Source: Saprospiraceae bacterium
Lineage (GTDB): Bacteria > Bacteroidota > Bacteroidia > Chitinophagales > Saprospiraceae
Direction of reading: 5' to 3'
DNA length: 32,761 nucleotides
NCBI GenBank assembly: GCA_013214355.1
Contig: JABSSL010000018.1
Coordinates: forward strand, 153,679-186,439
The notes under the pieces are model-generated. The model did not search any database and was not told the DNA's origin. It saw only the letters and a program-made list of their open reading frames with translations. Below are positions 16,458 through 24,775 of this stretch, piece by piece (position 1 is the first letter of the stretch; every line of letters begins with the position of its first letter). The position numbers and the translations under genes are program-made.

Positions 16458-17672
16458 TCAGTTTTGCAAGGCTGCACTTTTTTCCGCTGCCTTTCTTTTT
16501 TCTGCCAAATAGTGCTCTTTGAATAAGCCACGGGAGATAATCAGTTTCATAATCTCATTGGTGCCGCCATAAATTCTCGTTACTCTGGCTGCAGCATAGG
16601 CTCTGGCGACGTCATATTCCCAAATGTAACCATAACCACCATGCAATTGGAGGCATTCATCTACCACTTTATCTAGCATATCCGTGGCCTTGAATTTGGC
16701 GATGGAAGCTTGTTCTGTAGTCAACCGATGGTCCATTTGTAGCTCTACGCAACGGTCGAGGAAACTTTGGTAGACTTGTACTTCGGCGGCACAGTCGGCC
16801 AATTTGAATTGTGTATTTTGGAAGTCTGCAATTGCTTTTTTGAAAGCTCTTCTCTCGGTTACATATTGCAGCGTTTTCTCTACTACTCCGATAGCTGTAC
16901 CCAAGGCTTCCACGGCAATACCCAATCGTTCTCTTGGCAATTCATTCATCATTAAACGGAATCCCATGCCCTCGTCGCCTAAGAGATTTTCTTTAGGCAC
17001 TTTTACATCTTCAAAAAACAACTCGCAGGTGTCCTGGCACTTGATCCCTATTTTTTCAAAAGGCTTGCCGGTAGTAAAGCCTGCTCTTTCTTTTTCGATC
17101 AAGATCAGGCTAATACCTTCGGATTCGGTGCCCTTGTTGGTGCGGCAAGCACACAAGACAAAGTCTGCTACGTAGCCGTTCGTGATAAATGTTTTGGAAC
17201 CGTTGATGAGGTAGTGATCTCCCATATCGGTCGCCACCGTTTTCAGGGATTTTAGATCAGAACCTGCACTTGGCTCCGACATTCCGATGCAACCAATCCA
17301 TTCTCCCGTAACCATTTTGGGTAGGAAGCGATGCTTTTGCTCTTCGGTTCCATATTTCAGGATATAGGGCGCCACAATATCGGAATGGACAGCTACCCCA
17401 AAATCGATTCCTAATCTTCGTACCTCTTCCAATATCATGGAGCTGAAAGAAAAGTCAAATCCACTGCCACCGTATTCTTCGGGCACATCCATACATAGAA
17501 AGCCTTGTTCGCCAAATTTTTGCCAAAAAGACTTTGGCATGCAACCGTCTTTTTCCCATTGCTCATAATGGGGAAGGGCCTCTTTCTTTATGAAATCTTC
17601 CAACGCCTGGCGCACCATTTGATGTTCATCGGAAGCATATAGATCTCTTGATATGGTAATATTTGAAAGCAT
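16458..17672 (-). CDS. Acyl-CoA dehydrogenase, long-chain/isovaleryl type
   Basis: A 404-residue FAD-dependent acyl-CoA dehydrogenase catalysing the first step of beta-oxidation. IGCIGMSEPSAGSDL (residues 126-140) and YLINGSKTFITNG (154-166) are the family signatures. The C-terminal motif is IYGGTNEIM, with Gly369 where short- and medium-chain enzymes have the catalytic Glu. The base should instead be Glu248 in the LPRERL helix, as in long-chain and isovaleryl-CoA dehydrogenases. QLHGGYGYIWEY is also typical of that branch. Electrons pass to ETF, not encoded here. Confidence 0.93.
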   Translation of the reverse strand: MLSNITISRDLYASDEHQMVRQALEDFIKKEALPHYEQWEKDGCMPKSFWQKFGEQGFLCMDVPEEYGGSGFDFSFSSMILEEVRRLGIDFGVAVHSDIVAPYILKYGTEEQKHRFLPKMVTGEWIGCIGMSEPSAGSDLKSLKTVATDMGDHYLINGSKTFITNGYVADFVLCACRTNKGTESEGISLILIEKERAGFTTGKPFEKIGIKCQDTCELFFEDVKVPKENLLGDEGMGFRLMMNELPRERLGIAVEALGTAIGVVEKTLQYVTERRAFKKAIADFQNTQFKLADCAAEVQVYQSFLDRCVELQMDHRLTTEQASIAKFKATDMLDKVVDECLQLHGGYGYIWEYDVARAYAAARVTRIYGGTNEIMKLIISRGLFKEHYLAEKRKAAEKSAALQN

Positions 17673-17855
17673 GGGCTGATGGTTTTATCCGCCGGCTTAA
17701 AGCAAAGCTTCTTGTCCGGCCGTTGATTAGCTTTGGATTTATCGTGCCGCGAAATTAAGAAAGTCTGCTAAAAGCAGTTGCGGAATTAATGAAGTTGGCT
17801 AAAATTTGGCGGAGAGGGGCAGCAAAAGGCGCTTTTGGAGTTCAGTGAGACAACT

Positions 17856-19088
17856 TCAATGTAGCAAATCGTTAATTAGGTGTAATTCTTGAGGAAGAAT
17901 ATCGGTCCACGCCAAGTCTTGAATCTCTGGCTTTTCGTATTTACGGTTGCCCACCCAATTATGTGCTAGAATGTTTTGCCAACCGACATGTACTTTGGTC
18001 CATAGCAAGGGGCCGTTGTAAATCGGATTATTGACTTCCTTGTACAGATACTGGAAGCTATCCCCTTTTTGGTAAATATTGCGATCAATAGAATTGCGTA
18101 GTTTTTTCCACAACGTCACATCACCAAACTCTTTGGCGGCCATCATACCCGTCATGGTCGCCAGGGGCGAAGGTCCTGCCTCCCGATCTTCTTTGACATA
18201 TGCATAGGGGCCGATACTTTTGGTAAAATGTTCTTTCCAAACGGGATAGAGGGATTCATTATAGGCTGGTTCAAAAGCCCGCAAGAAGGCCATGGTCCAG
18301 GCATTGGTATATCCTGATAACATAGGATTGCAGAAGCGCAGATCGGATTGATACATCTTGAGGTAGAACCCAAACTCTTCATCCGTCATTTTTTCCTTGA
18401 TAAAATCGATGGTCCATCGCGCTTCTACCTCACCATAGGTCGTGCCGTACAATTGGTCATAGATCTTTAAACTGAGCAAGCTAATTGAGTTACATTGGGC
18501 AAAATATCGGCCAGGTTCACAATCTGCGCCCTCATGCTTACCTGCTGCGTGATGTTTGCGCATTTCTGCTACAATCTTTTCCGTCAACCAAACAAACTCT
18601 GAACTGTAGCGCTGATCCCCACTGATCAACTGGTAGAGCCCATACATTAGGTTGAGATGCCCTTTGTACATGATATTCCCTTCCGATATAGGATCATCAC
18701 TCAGTCCATATTCGGTCCAATCCCCCCAGACCTTTTTCGACTTCATCTTATCAATCATATGCTGAAGACAGAGAATGGCCCGCGGCGCATGTTCCGGACT
18801 GATCATGGCAATCGAGGGCATGGCATAGGCGCCAAAGGCGATTCCGTAGCGCCAGAGCAGTTGCTCATCTGTGTTCCAACCCTTGAACTCATCTCCGGTA
18901 AAACTCAAATGCTCGTAGGTCTCAAAAACATAATTGAATTGTCCAATCTCATCTTTTTGTAAGGCTCTCTCGCCAGTCGGGGCGAAGTAGGCTTCGGCAG
19001 GGGCGTGACCATGAGGAAGGATGAAGTAGGCGGCGATGCCCAAGAGTAAGATGAGAATTCCGAGTGTGATGCCGATCTTTTTTCTCAT
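17856..19088 (-). CDS. Linalool dehydratase/isomerase (Ldi)-family protein, membrane-anchored
   Basis: A 410-residue protein with an N-terminal anchor (residues 5-25, ITLGILILLLGIAAYFIL) and an alpha/alpha barrel catalytic region. CEPGRYFAQCNS with Cys190 and Cys199 has the same nine-residue spacing as the Cys171/Cys180 pair of Castellaniella Ldi, and the following LLSLKIYDQLYGTTY matches the equivalent Ldi segment closely. Tyr81 in LLWRYG and His144 in MYKGHLNLMYG correspond to other Ldi active-site residues (recalled from the published structure, not computed). Ldi interconverts linalool, geraniol and myrcene; other homologues act on other alkenols. A -7-like TAACTTTG lies at 19147-19140. 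The substrate here is unknown; no other terpene gene is in the window. Confidence 0.8.
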   Translation of the reverse strand: MRKKIGITLGILILLLGIAAYFILPHGHAPAEAYFAPTGERALQKDEIGQFNYVFETYEHLSFTGDEFKGWNTDEQLLWRYGIAFGAYAMPSIAMISPEHAPRAILCLQHMIDKMKSKKVWGDWTEYGLSDDPISEGNIMYKGHLNLMYGLYQLISGDQRYSSEFVWLTEKIVAEMRKHHAAGKHEGADCEPGRYFAQCNSISLLSLKIYDQLYGTTYGEVEARWTIDFIKEKMTDEEFGFYLKMYQSDLRFCNPMLSGYTNAWTMAFLRAFEPAYNESLYPVWKEHFTKSIGPYAYVKEDREAGPSPLATMTGMMAAKEFGDVTLWKKLRNSIDRNIYQKGDSFQYLYKEVNNPIYNGPLLWTKVHVGWQNILAHNWVGNRKYEKPEIQDLAWTDILPQELHLINDLLH

Positions 19089-19220
19089 GGTCTAAAAGGT
19101 TTTGTGTTACCATAAAAATAGGATCAATTAGTGCATCAGCAAAGTTAGGTGGGAATAAATGATGGATGATGGTGTGAAGGAAGGAGGAGAATCGGCTGCT
19201 CCTTCCTCCAATCCACTATA

Positions 19221-19739
19221 CTATTTTCGTTGTAGCGTAGCTTTCCCATCGATCACAGAAGTGCTGGTAGCACCCTGTTGAGTAGTCTCTTCGGTGAACT
19301 CGAACTCCAGTTCTAAGTCATCACCTTCCAAGCGCTCGATTTTAAGGGTAGTTACCTCTCCGTTTTCATCTGTGGTGGTTAAGGTACTCCCGCTTACTTC
19401 ATAGGTGCCAGCGCCAATGAAGTTGGAAATGGTAACGGGCGTAGAGATGGTTTGTCCGCCAATCTCATAATCTAGGCTAATCGTGTAACCACCTGTGGAA
19501 GAGTAAGTTCCATCGGCTTTAAATTCTACCGAAGCAGTTACGTCTGTCGCGTCTCCCATGAAATCAGTGGTGAAAGAAGCTCCCCCGGAAGTAGTGGTGG
19601 TTTGACCTTCATAACTGTAAGCAGAGACATCCCAGGTACCTACAATATCATCAGTACTTGTGGTGGTGTCATCTTCGTTTTCACAAGCAAAGAAACCCAA
19701 TAGGGCGACCATCAACAAAAGCGCTTTTGTCGTTTTCAT
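19221..19739 (-). CDS. Lipocalin-like lipoprotein
   Basis: A 172-residue lipoprotein with signal peptide ending LLGFFAC (Cys19), followed by an acidic, Thr-rich linker and DDIVGTWDVSAYSYEG, the opening G-x-W motif of lipocalin-like beta-barrels (DUF4923/lipocalin_5-type families in Bacteroidota). The rest alternates beta-strand patterns (SVEFKADGTYSSTGGY, GAGTYEVSGSTLTTTDENGE, IERLEGDDLELEFEF). It is probably at the outer membrane or surface. Ligand unknown. Confidence 0.7.
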   Translation of the reverse strand: MKTTKALLLMVALLGFFACENEDDTTTSTDDIVGTWDVSAYSYEGQTTTTSGGASFTTDFMGDATDVTASVEFKADGTYSSTGGYTISLDYEIGGQTISTPVTISNFIGAGTYEVSGSTLTTTDENGEVTTLKIERLEGDDLELEFEFTEETTQQGATSTSVIDGKATLQRK

Positions 19740-20019
19740 AACAGCAATTTTTTAATTAAAAAAGGATGATTGAATGTGTTTACGTCAGTTCATTCTTAGA
19801 TATGGGTAAAGATGAGCACGGGTAAAAATGTAGTGCATGTACGGAGGTTTAGCGCGTCAAATGGATTCGATCAAGCGGTAATTGGTGAAAAATAATCCAG
19901 CAAGCTTGATCAAACATGTCCTAAAACGATGGGGTAGGGGAAGTATTGTGAACAGTCCTGAAGAAAAGTGTTAAAGTTATCCCGTATGAATGTAGTTAGC
20001 GGCATAAATCCATATGTCA

Positions 20020-20412
20020 TTAAACATAGTCTTCTCGCCAATCCCACTTCTTCTTAAGTCGTTCTAATTCTTTCAACTCCAGCACTTCGGTTTCAGATAA
20101 ATCCTCTAAAGGTGGGAGATCAGCTTTTCTACGTCGGTATAATTTAAGCATCTCTTTTTCAATTTCCTCCTCCTCCCAATCATCAGAAAATTGTCCATTT
20201 TTTGTTGGTAAACCAAAGGCAGATAGATACAGAATCGCTAATATCATCACAAAGATAGGGATGGGCAGGCTTACCCAGAAGCTGATGGCGGGAAGATAGT
20301 AGGCGAGCATCAGGAGGACAATACTGACGAAGGTGAAAATAATGGTGCAAATAAAGAATGCCTTTTTGGCTTCTACCTTTTTCTCGGCTTTTTCACGTAG
20401 TTCTTTGTACAT
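20020..20412 (-). CDS. 2TM-type small membrane protein
   Basis: A 130-residue protein. A charged N-terminal helix (ELREKAEKKVEAKKAFF) precedes two hydrophobic helices at about residues 20-40 and 45-68, joined by the LPAISFWVSLPIP turn, like the 2TM-domain proteins of Bacteroidota. The C-terminal 60 residues are highly charged and helical (EEEEIEKEMLKLYRRRKA), cytoplasmic and probably coiled. No function is known. It is a single-gene unit. Confidence 0.55.
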   Translation of the reverse strand: MYKELREKAEKKVEAKKAFFICTIIFTFVSIVLLMLAYYLPAISFWVSLPIPIFVMILAILYLSAFGLPTKNGQFSDDWEEEEIEKEMLKLYRRRKADLPPLEDLSETEVLELKELERLKKKWDWREDYV

Positions 20413-20666
20413 GGCGGATGAGGTGGTTAATTATACATCTCAAACCGAAAGTTAGGTAGTTCCTGTCTTTTTGACAAGTTCATTCTACTGGAAGGTAAAT
20501 ATGATTGACTAAAGCAATGAATAGGTGCGATATTATTGGGTTCAGGTTGGTCTGACCGATCGATAAAGATAAATCTAATCAGTAGGAGCGGAATGGGTAC
20601 GCCTTCTAAATACGTTCTTTTCTACCTTTTTATCAGACCTGCCAGTTCCTCAAGACCGGGACTTCC

Positions 20667-21041
20667 TTATTTTTTCTTGATTAACTGTTCTACCATTTCA
20701 ATTGCATCTCCAACCGTCTTAACTTTTTCGGCCACTGGATCTGGGATCGCAATGGTAAACGCTTCTTCGAATTCTAGGATTAGCTCTATCCAATCTAAAA
20801 GATCAGCACCCAAGTCGTAGGTGAAATTGGTCTCCCAAAGCACTTCATTCTCGTCCACTGCTAGTTTTTCTACGATGATTTTCTTGATCTTCAGTTCTAC
20901 TTGCTTCCTCAGGGAGGAATCCTGGTAAATCGCTACGTCCTGGTAGCTAATATCGTTCAATCCCCATTGCTCTACTTGCGTGTCAGCATTTTGGTCAAAG
21001 GTGAAAAGTGCCAAAGGGATCAATAATTTGGTAAACAGCAT
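20667..21041 (-). CDS. Exported acyl-carrier-protein-like protein lacking the active serine
   Basis: A 124-residue protein. The N-terminus (MLFTKLLIPLALFTFDQNAD) resembles a signal peptide. Residues 45-124 are a complete four-helix ACP fold: KIIVEKLAVDENEV, DLGADLLDWIELILEFEEAF, IPDPVAEKVKTVGDAIEMV. In ordinary ACP the motif is G-A-D-S-L-D, and the serine carries 4'-phosphopantetheine; here it is G-A-D-L-L-D (codon CTT), so it cannot be charged. With a signal peptide and no serine, it is unlikely to serve fatty-acid synthesis. The normal acpP should be elsewhere. A structural or binding role is inferred. Signal cleavage is not certain. Confidence 0.7.
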   Translation of the reverse strand: MLFTKLLIPLALFTFDQNADTQVEQWGLNDISYQDVAIYQDSSLRKQVELKIKKIIVEKLAVDENEVLWETNFTYDLGADLLDWIELILEFEEAFTIAIPDPVAEKVKTVGDAIEMVEQLIKKK

Positions 21042-21784
21042 ATTAGAATTTTAAGGTGATAGAAGTCAAATTTTTCAGCGACAAAAGATCCGCTCTTGGG
21101 GGATGTGATGGTTCGGTTTATTGGCAATTAAATGCAGCGGATCATGTAGGATATACTTTCTGCCATAAATTAAACCCAGTCAAGAAGCAAGTCAAGTGGT
21201 GGGATGAATTTTCACCCTATTTAACGCATCTGTTAAGGCCTTTAACTAGAAGGTCGGTTCTAGAGGAAAATGGGATTTGTCTGAAGGAGCATGTGCCTCC
21301 ATATTTCAGACTATTCAACCAGCTTCAAGTCCTTGGTCCATGATCCTTTTGATAAAATGGGAAATAGCAGGTTGTCAAGGCAATATGGAAGCCGCTAGAA
21401 ACGCAAAATCCGTAAATGGAAAGCAAGAGTAGTCAGACCAAGGGTTTTATTTTTTTACTACCGCTAAAGTGAGTCCGAGCAAGGATAGGACACTAAATTT
21501 TGTCCACTTGGTAACCTTCCAAAACTTTGGATGGCTTACATAGCTGGATAACCTACCGGACAATCGGGAAATAGAACTGAAGATAAGCATAGTTGATTTG
21601 ATATAGATTGAGCATGGAAAATAAAATGATCTGCCCCCTTTGCGCTACAAAATCCTTGTCTGCTGGAAAAAAATCTTCTCGATCATACACCGTTTTGCGA
21701 ATCTGTGTGTCTTCCCCTAAAGGTCCATCCGATAGCATTACTTGCTGGAAGGCCAATATTTTCATCATCGGAAATGATCAGTAG
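21042..21784. other. 743-base stretch with no convincing gene
   Basis: Two frames exist (21056-21343 plus and 21553-21768 minus) but neither has a recognisable family, start signal or neighbour logic; the second is 16 bases from a divergent gene. There is a small GGACA/TGTCC inverted repeat around 21488-21505. It may hold decayed genes. I assign nothing here. Confidence 0.4.
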
Positions 21785-22351
21785 ATGAAGTTCAAGTTTA
21801 GTCTAGATCGCATACTGGGATTTGCAGCCCTATTAATCAGTCTTTTAACCTTATTTATCTTCTTCTACCAAACCAACCTGCTAAAGAAACAAAGCTGGCT
21901 TTCGGTCAGGCCTAGATTAACCTTCAGTAAAAACATCAGCAGGACGGTTTCAGCGTCGGATTCCATCACTTCCACCATCATTGAGCTGCGGGTAAGTATC
22001 ATGAACAACGGCCTAGGCCCCGCCATCATTGAATCCAACCAAGTAGTTTATCAGAACCAGAAATACGATATGATCAGCTTCTTCGACACCGCCCTTCCCA
22101 AACTCAAAACCTATGGGCATTTCTCCCTGGTTTCCGATCTAAGCGTCGGCGGCGCTATTCCCGCCTCCGAATCCATCGATCTATTTACCTACCAATATGA
22201 CCTCAAGAACGAGGATCAGATCAATAAGTACCTAGGGGTAGAAGAATCCTATCAGCTTCCTTTTGACATATACGTCGAATATTCGTCTATGTATGAGGAG
22301 AAGTGGATGGTTACTTCTAATAAGAAAGGGCATCCGAAGCAGGTGCGGTAG
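21785..22351 (+). CDS. Membrane-anchored hypothetical protein
   Basis: A 188-residue protein with one N-terminal transmembrane helix (residues 11-30, LGFAALLISLLTLFIFFYQT) and a soluble beta-rich remainder, most likely periplasmic or cytoplasmic depending on topology. SWLSVRPRLTFSKN, then VSIMNNGLGPAIIESNQVVYQN look like a single Ig-like or C2-like sheet. I do not recognise a named family. It is the only plus-strand chromosomal gene in the window, ends 130 bases before the tRNA-fragment att site and appears to lie outside the element. A short inverted repeat (AGTACTTT/AAAGTACT, 22355-22393) lies just after it. Confidence 0.55.
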   Translation: MKFKFSLDRILGFAALLISLLTLFIFFYQTNLLKKQSWLSVRPRLTFSKNISRTVSASDSITSTIIELRVSIMNNGLGPAIIESNQVVYQNQKYDMISFFDTALPKLKTYGHFSLVSDLSVGGAIPASESIDLFTYQYDLKNEDQINKYLGVEESYQLPFDIYVEYSSMYEEKWMVTSNKKGHPKQVR

Positions 22352-22453
22352 CGGAGTACTTTAAGGGCTGCTGCTTTGCTGAAGAAAAGTACTTTCGGTT
22401 TAGGGGAATTGGGGGGAAGGGGAAGAAGGAATTAGGTAGGTATTGGGAAGGAA

Positions 22454-22479
22454 AAAGGCCAGCCATGTGGCTAGCCTTT
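22454..22479 (-). terminator. Terminator of the displaced tRNA gene
   Basis: AAAGGCCAGCCA (22454-22465) pairs with TGGCTAGCCTTT (22468-22479) with one mismatch, and a U-run (CCTTTTT on the minus strand) follows. It lies immediately past the tRNA 3' end on the same strand, exactly where a tRNA terminator belongs. Confidence 0.65.
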
Positions 22480-22481
22480 GG

Positions 22482-22507
22482 TGCGGAGGAGGAGGGATTC
22501 GAACCTT
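22482..22507 (-). other. tRNA 3'-end fragment: left att site of the integrated element
   Basis: Read on the minus strand, this is GGTTCGAATCC followed by CTCCTCCTCCGCACC: the T-loop, 3' T-stem, acceptor 3' strand and discriminator base. The 5' half of the T-stem is absent (AAAAGG instead of a GAGGG partner) and no tRNA body lies upstream, so this is only the last ~23 bases. G at the discriminator position and the CTCCTCC acceptor strand favour tRNA-Ser (inference). Such fragments arise when an integrase recombines at a tRNA 3' end. The element then starts here and runs to higher coordinates. Confidence 0.65.
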
Positions 22508-22636
22508 TTCTTTTCGTTGTTTTTTATTTCTCTATATGTCGTGCTAAAGTGCCTTAAAAACAGGGTGTTAAGGAAAATAGAGCGTAATTGAATGTAATGG
22601 AGAGTAAAAAAAGATACAACTAATTGAACAACTTAG

Positions 22637-22644
22637 TATATTTG
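22637..22644 (+). promoter_or_regulatory. -7 box of the integrase promoter
   Basis: TATATTTG fits the Bacteroidota TAnnTTTG -7 element and lies 27 bases before the integrase ATG. No clear -33 TTG was found at the expected spacing. Confidence 0.45.
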
Positions 22645-22671
22645 GGAAAGTCAATATAAAATCCTTTCCCG

Positions 22672-23967
22672 ATGGCAAAGAAGCCAATTTTCAATTTGAA
22701 AAACAGAATAGAAGACCCTGCTCTAGTTGTAATGGTATTCAACTTTAAGGGCCGTAGGATAGTGTTATCTACTGGGTTGAAGATTCCCCAGAAGTTCTGG
22801 AATGATGCAAAAGATGTTCAAAGGGTGAGGGCTAGCCGGGACTTTCCTAGGCATAAGAAGTTTAACCAACGTATAAATCTATTTGAAGCTGAAACAATAA
22901 AGCTTTGGGATGAATATCAGGCCAGAGGCATACTTCCCACTGCAAAGGAATTTAAGTCTGAGCTTTCTAACCGAATTAACGATACTCACCAAGTAGCCCC
23001 TAGTCTTCTGCCCTTTATTCAGCAGGTAATCGAGGAACGCCAAAGGATGAACAAACCTGCTGGGAGTATTCAGATATACAAGAACTGTCTAAAAAACCTA
23101 GAAACCTATCAGAAGGAAAGAAAGCAAAAGCTAAGTTTTGACAATTTGAGCCAGTCCTTTGTCAATGACTTCACAGCTTTTTTATTCGCTAGGAAAAACC
23201 CCCTTGGAGAAAATCTCTCCGACAGTTATGTGCATAAAGTATTAACCACTCTGAAGATGTTTGTAAGGCTGGCTGATGATAGAGGTGTTTTTGAAGGTTG
23301 TCCCTTGCTGAAGGCGAAATTGGGGGTGAAGAAACGAGAAAGGGATAACATCTATCTAACCGAAGCTGAAATACACATCTTGTACAATTTGGAACTTACC
23401 AGCAAGCTAGCCAATGTCAGAGACCTATTTTTAATAGGCTGCCTCACTGGGCTTCGCTTTTCTGACTATTCAGTAATTAAGCCGGAAAATCTTCAAACTG
23501 TTGAGCATGGAGAAAAACAGGTTCAATGTTTGGTGATGACTACAAAGAAGACAGAACAGAAGGTAGTTCTTCCACTGGTTAACCCTATGCTACTGACTAT
23601 TCTGGAAAGGCACAATTGGAAGGCCCCAAAACGTATATCAAACCAAAGGTTAAACGATTATTTAAAGGACTTGGGTAAACTGGCAGGATTCACCCAAGAA
23701 GTACAAATAAACGAGTACAAGGCCGGGAAACGCCACAAAAGAACTCGCCAAAAATGGGAATTGATGACAACCCACACCGCCAGAAGAAGCTTTGCTACAA
23801 ACGCTTACAAGCGGGGTCTACCTGCCGGAGATATTATGAAATTTACCGGCCATACAACAGTAGCTAGCTTTATGAAATATATCAAAGTTACAACTGAAGA
23901 AACAGCAGTTCTACTAAGCGAGCATGACTTCTTTACAGGAAAGGCCCCTCTACGGGCTGTTAAATAG
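22672..23967 (+). CDS. Tyrosine recombinase (integrase) of the mobile element
   Basis: A 431-residue tyrosine recombinase that inserts and excises the element at the tRNA 3' end. The first ~95 residues are an arm-type DNA-binding domain (GRRIVLSTGLKIPQKFWN), then a SAM-like core-binding domain (110-215), then the catalytic domain: Arg262 (TGLRFSD), Lys293 (TTKKTEQKVVLPL), His368 and Arg371 (HTARRSF), His394 (FTGHTTVASF) and nucleophile Tyr403 (FMKYIKV). All the residues for activity are present. It is the first gene inside the tRNA-fragment att site, 165 bases from it, pointing inward. Confidence 0.93.
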   Translation: MAKKPIFNLKNRIEDPALVVMVFNFKGRRIVLSTGLKIPQKFWNDAKDVQRVRASRDFPRHKKFNQRINLFEAETIKLWDEYQARGILPTAKEFKSELSNRINDTHQVAPSLLPFIQQVIEERQRMNKPAGSIQIYKNCLKNLETYQKERKQKLSFDNLSQSFVNDFTAFLFARKNPLGENLSDSYVHKVLTTLKMFVRLADDRGVFEGCPLLKAKLGVKKRERDNIYLTEAEIHILYNLELTSKLANVRDLFLIGCLTGLRFSDYSVIKPENLQTVEHGEKQVQCLVMTTKKTEQKVVLPLVNPMLLTILERHNWKAPKRISNQRLNDYLKDLGKLAGFTQEVQINEYKAGKRHKRTRQKWELMTTHTARRSFATNAYKRGLPAGDIMKFTGHTTVASFMKYIKVTTEETAVLLSEHDFFTGKAPLRAVK

Positions 23968-24010
23968 CTACTGGGGGCTATACTCCCATTGTATTTAGCG
24001 AAATAAAAAA

Positions 24011-24051
24011 CCCCAAAGCGGCCTTCTCGCAAAAGACTAACCGCAAAGGGG
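24011..24051 (+). terminator. Hairpin after the integrase gene
   Basis: CCCCAAAGCGG (24011-24021) faces CCGCAAAGGGG (24041-24051): CCCC pairs with GGGG and GCGG with CCGC around a symmetric AAA/AAA internal loop; ATTTT follows. It can end integrase transcription or act as the leader of the next gene, which starts 28 bases later. Confidence 0.45.
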
Positions 24052-24079
24052 ATTTTCCAAAAAGAAAATTTAAACAAAG

Positions 24080-24775
24080 ATGAAAATTTTTAATCATCTA
24101 GGCGAACAAGACGCCATACAAGAACAATTATTTGCTTTTGACTCCCCACTATTCCAAAAAGCCAAAGGAGCACTCGCACTAACTATTTACCTTTCTTCAA
24201 TCAGTGTTGCGCTAGGACTTTTCTTTCAATTCTTTCCAAATGAGGCATCTGTTTTTACCCAAGGAATTGCCTATCTAGGCTTGACAGTATTTGTAGTCAT
24301 GTGGGCTAAATATATCGACGGTACCAGCGCCGCCGCTGTTGAATGGATTGTTAACAGCTTACAAAACAAAGTCTTTTGGAGTGAGAAAAAAGAGAAGGTC
24401 AGAACGTCCATTCTATTGGTGAAATGGAGTATTGCAGTTGTATTACTCACTTGGTTATCTCTTAGCCTTTCCAAGACCTCAGCTGAAAAAGCAGGGAATG
24501 TTTTTTCTGGTGATGCTAAAACAGAAGACACCAACAAACTAGCTAATGACAATGAAGGAACTAAGGCCGTTATTATGGTTCGTTTTGATAGTTTGTACAT
24601 CCAGACAGCAAGACAGTACCAAGGCGATTTAGCAACATTAGAAGCTCCTTATTTGGCAAAATTGAGCAATACCGGGGCTTTATTGAAAATGCCAAATTGC
24701 AGAAAACTGGAGTTGAGCTACAGACTTATATTAACCGCCAAAATGGCAACATTGCCCGACAAAAGAAGGCAATGA
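24080..24775 (+). CDS. Membrane protein, 5' part of a frameshifted gene
   Basis: This 231-codon frame holds three hydrophobic helices near residues 30-52, 58-77 and 110-132 and then a helical region. From about codon 194 the translation loses character: its last 37 residues (ALLKMPNCRKLELSYR onward) look out of frame. Adding one A in the AAAA run at 24658-24661 continues the protein into the next frame as AKIEQYRGFIENAKLQ and so on, giving one protein of about 525 residues ending at 25656. So 24080-25656 was probably one gene: a membrane protein with a coiled segment between helices. The frame could be broken by mutation, a sequencing error in a homopolymer, or recoded. No function is recognised. 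Confidence 0.5.
   Translation: MKIFNHLGEQDAIQEQLFAFDSPLFQKAKGALALTIYLSSISVALGLFFQFFPNEASVFTQGIAYLGLTVFVVMWAKYIDGTSAAAVEWIVNSLQNKVFWSEKKEKVRTSILLVKWSIAVVLLTWLSLSLSKTSAEKAGNVFSGDAKTEDTNKLANDNEGTKAVIMVRFDSLYIQTARQYQGDLATLEAPYLAKLSNTGALLKMPNCRKLELSYRLILTAKMATLPDKRRQ

Larger units (their letters stand above)
22352..22671. other. 320-base intergenic stretch holding the element's left edge
   Basis: It contains no gene. In order: a short inverted repeat (22355-22393), the tRNA terminator hairpin (22454-22479), the tRNA 3'-end fragment (22480-22507), an AT-rich stretch, and the integrase promoter box (22637-22644). Confidence 0.6.

Noticed and set aside
21056-21343. 95-codon plus-strand frame next to the ACP-like gene
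   Set aside because: No recognisable family, unlikely amino-acid make-up, and no partner gene; probably a chance frame.
21553-21768. 71-codon minus-strand frame divergent from the membrane-anchored gene
   Set aside because: Somewhat protein-like in its first half, but only 16 bases from the divergent gene, with no promoter and no family; could be a gene remnant.
22355-22393. AGTACTTT/AAAGTACT inverted repeat
   Set aside because: 8-base arms without a U-run; weak as a terminator and not clearly linked to the att site.
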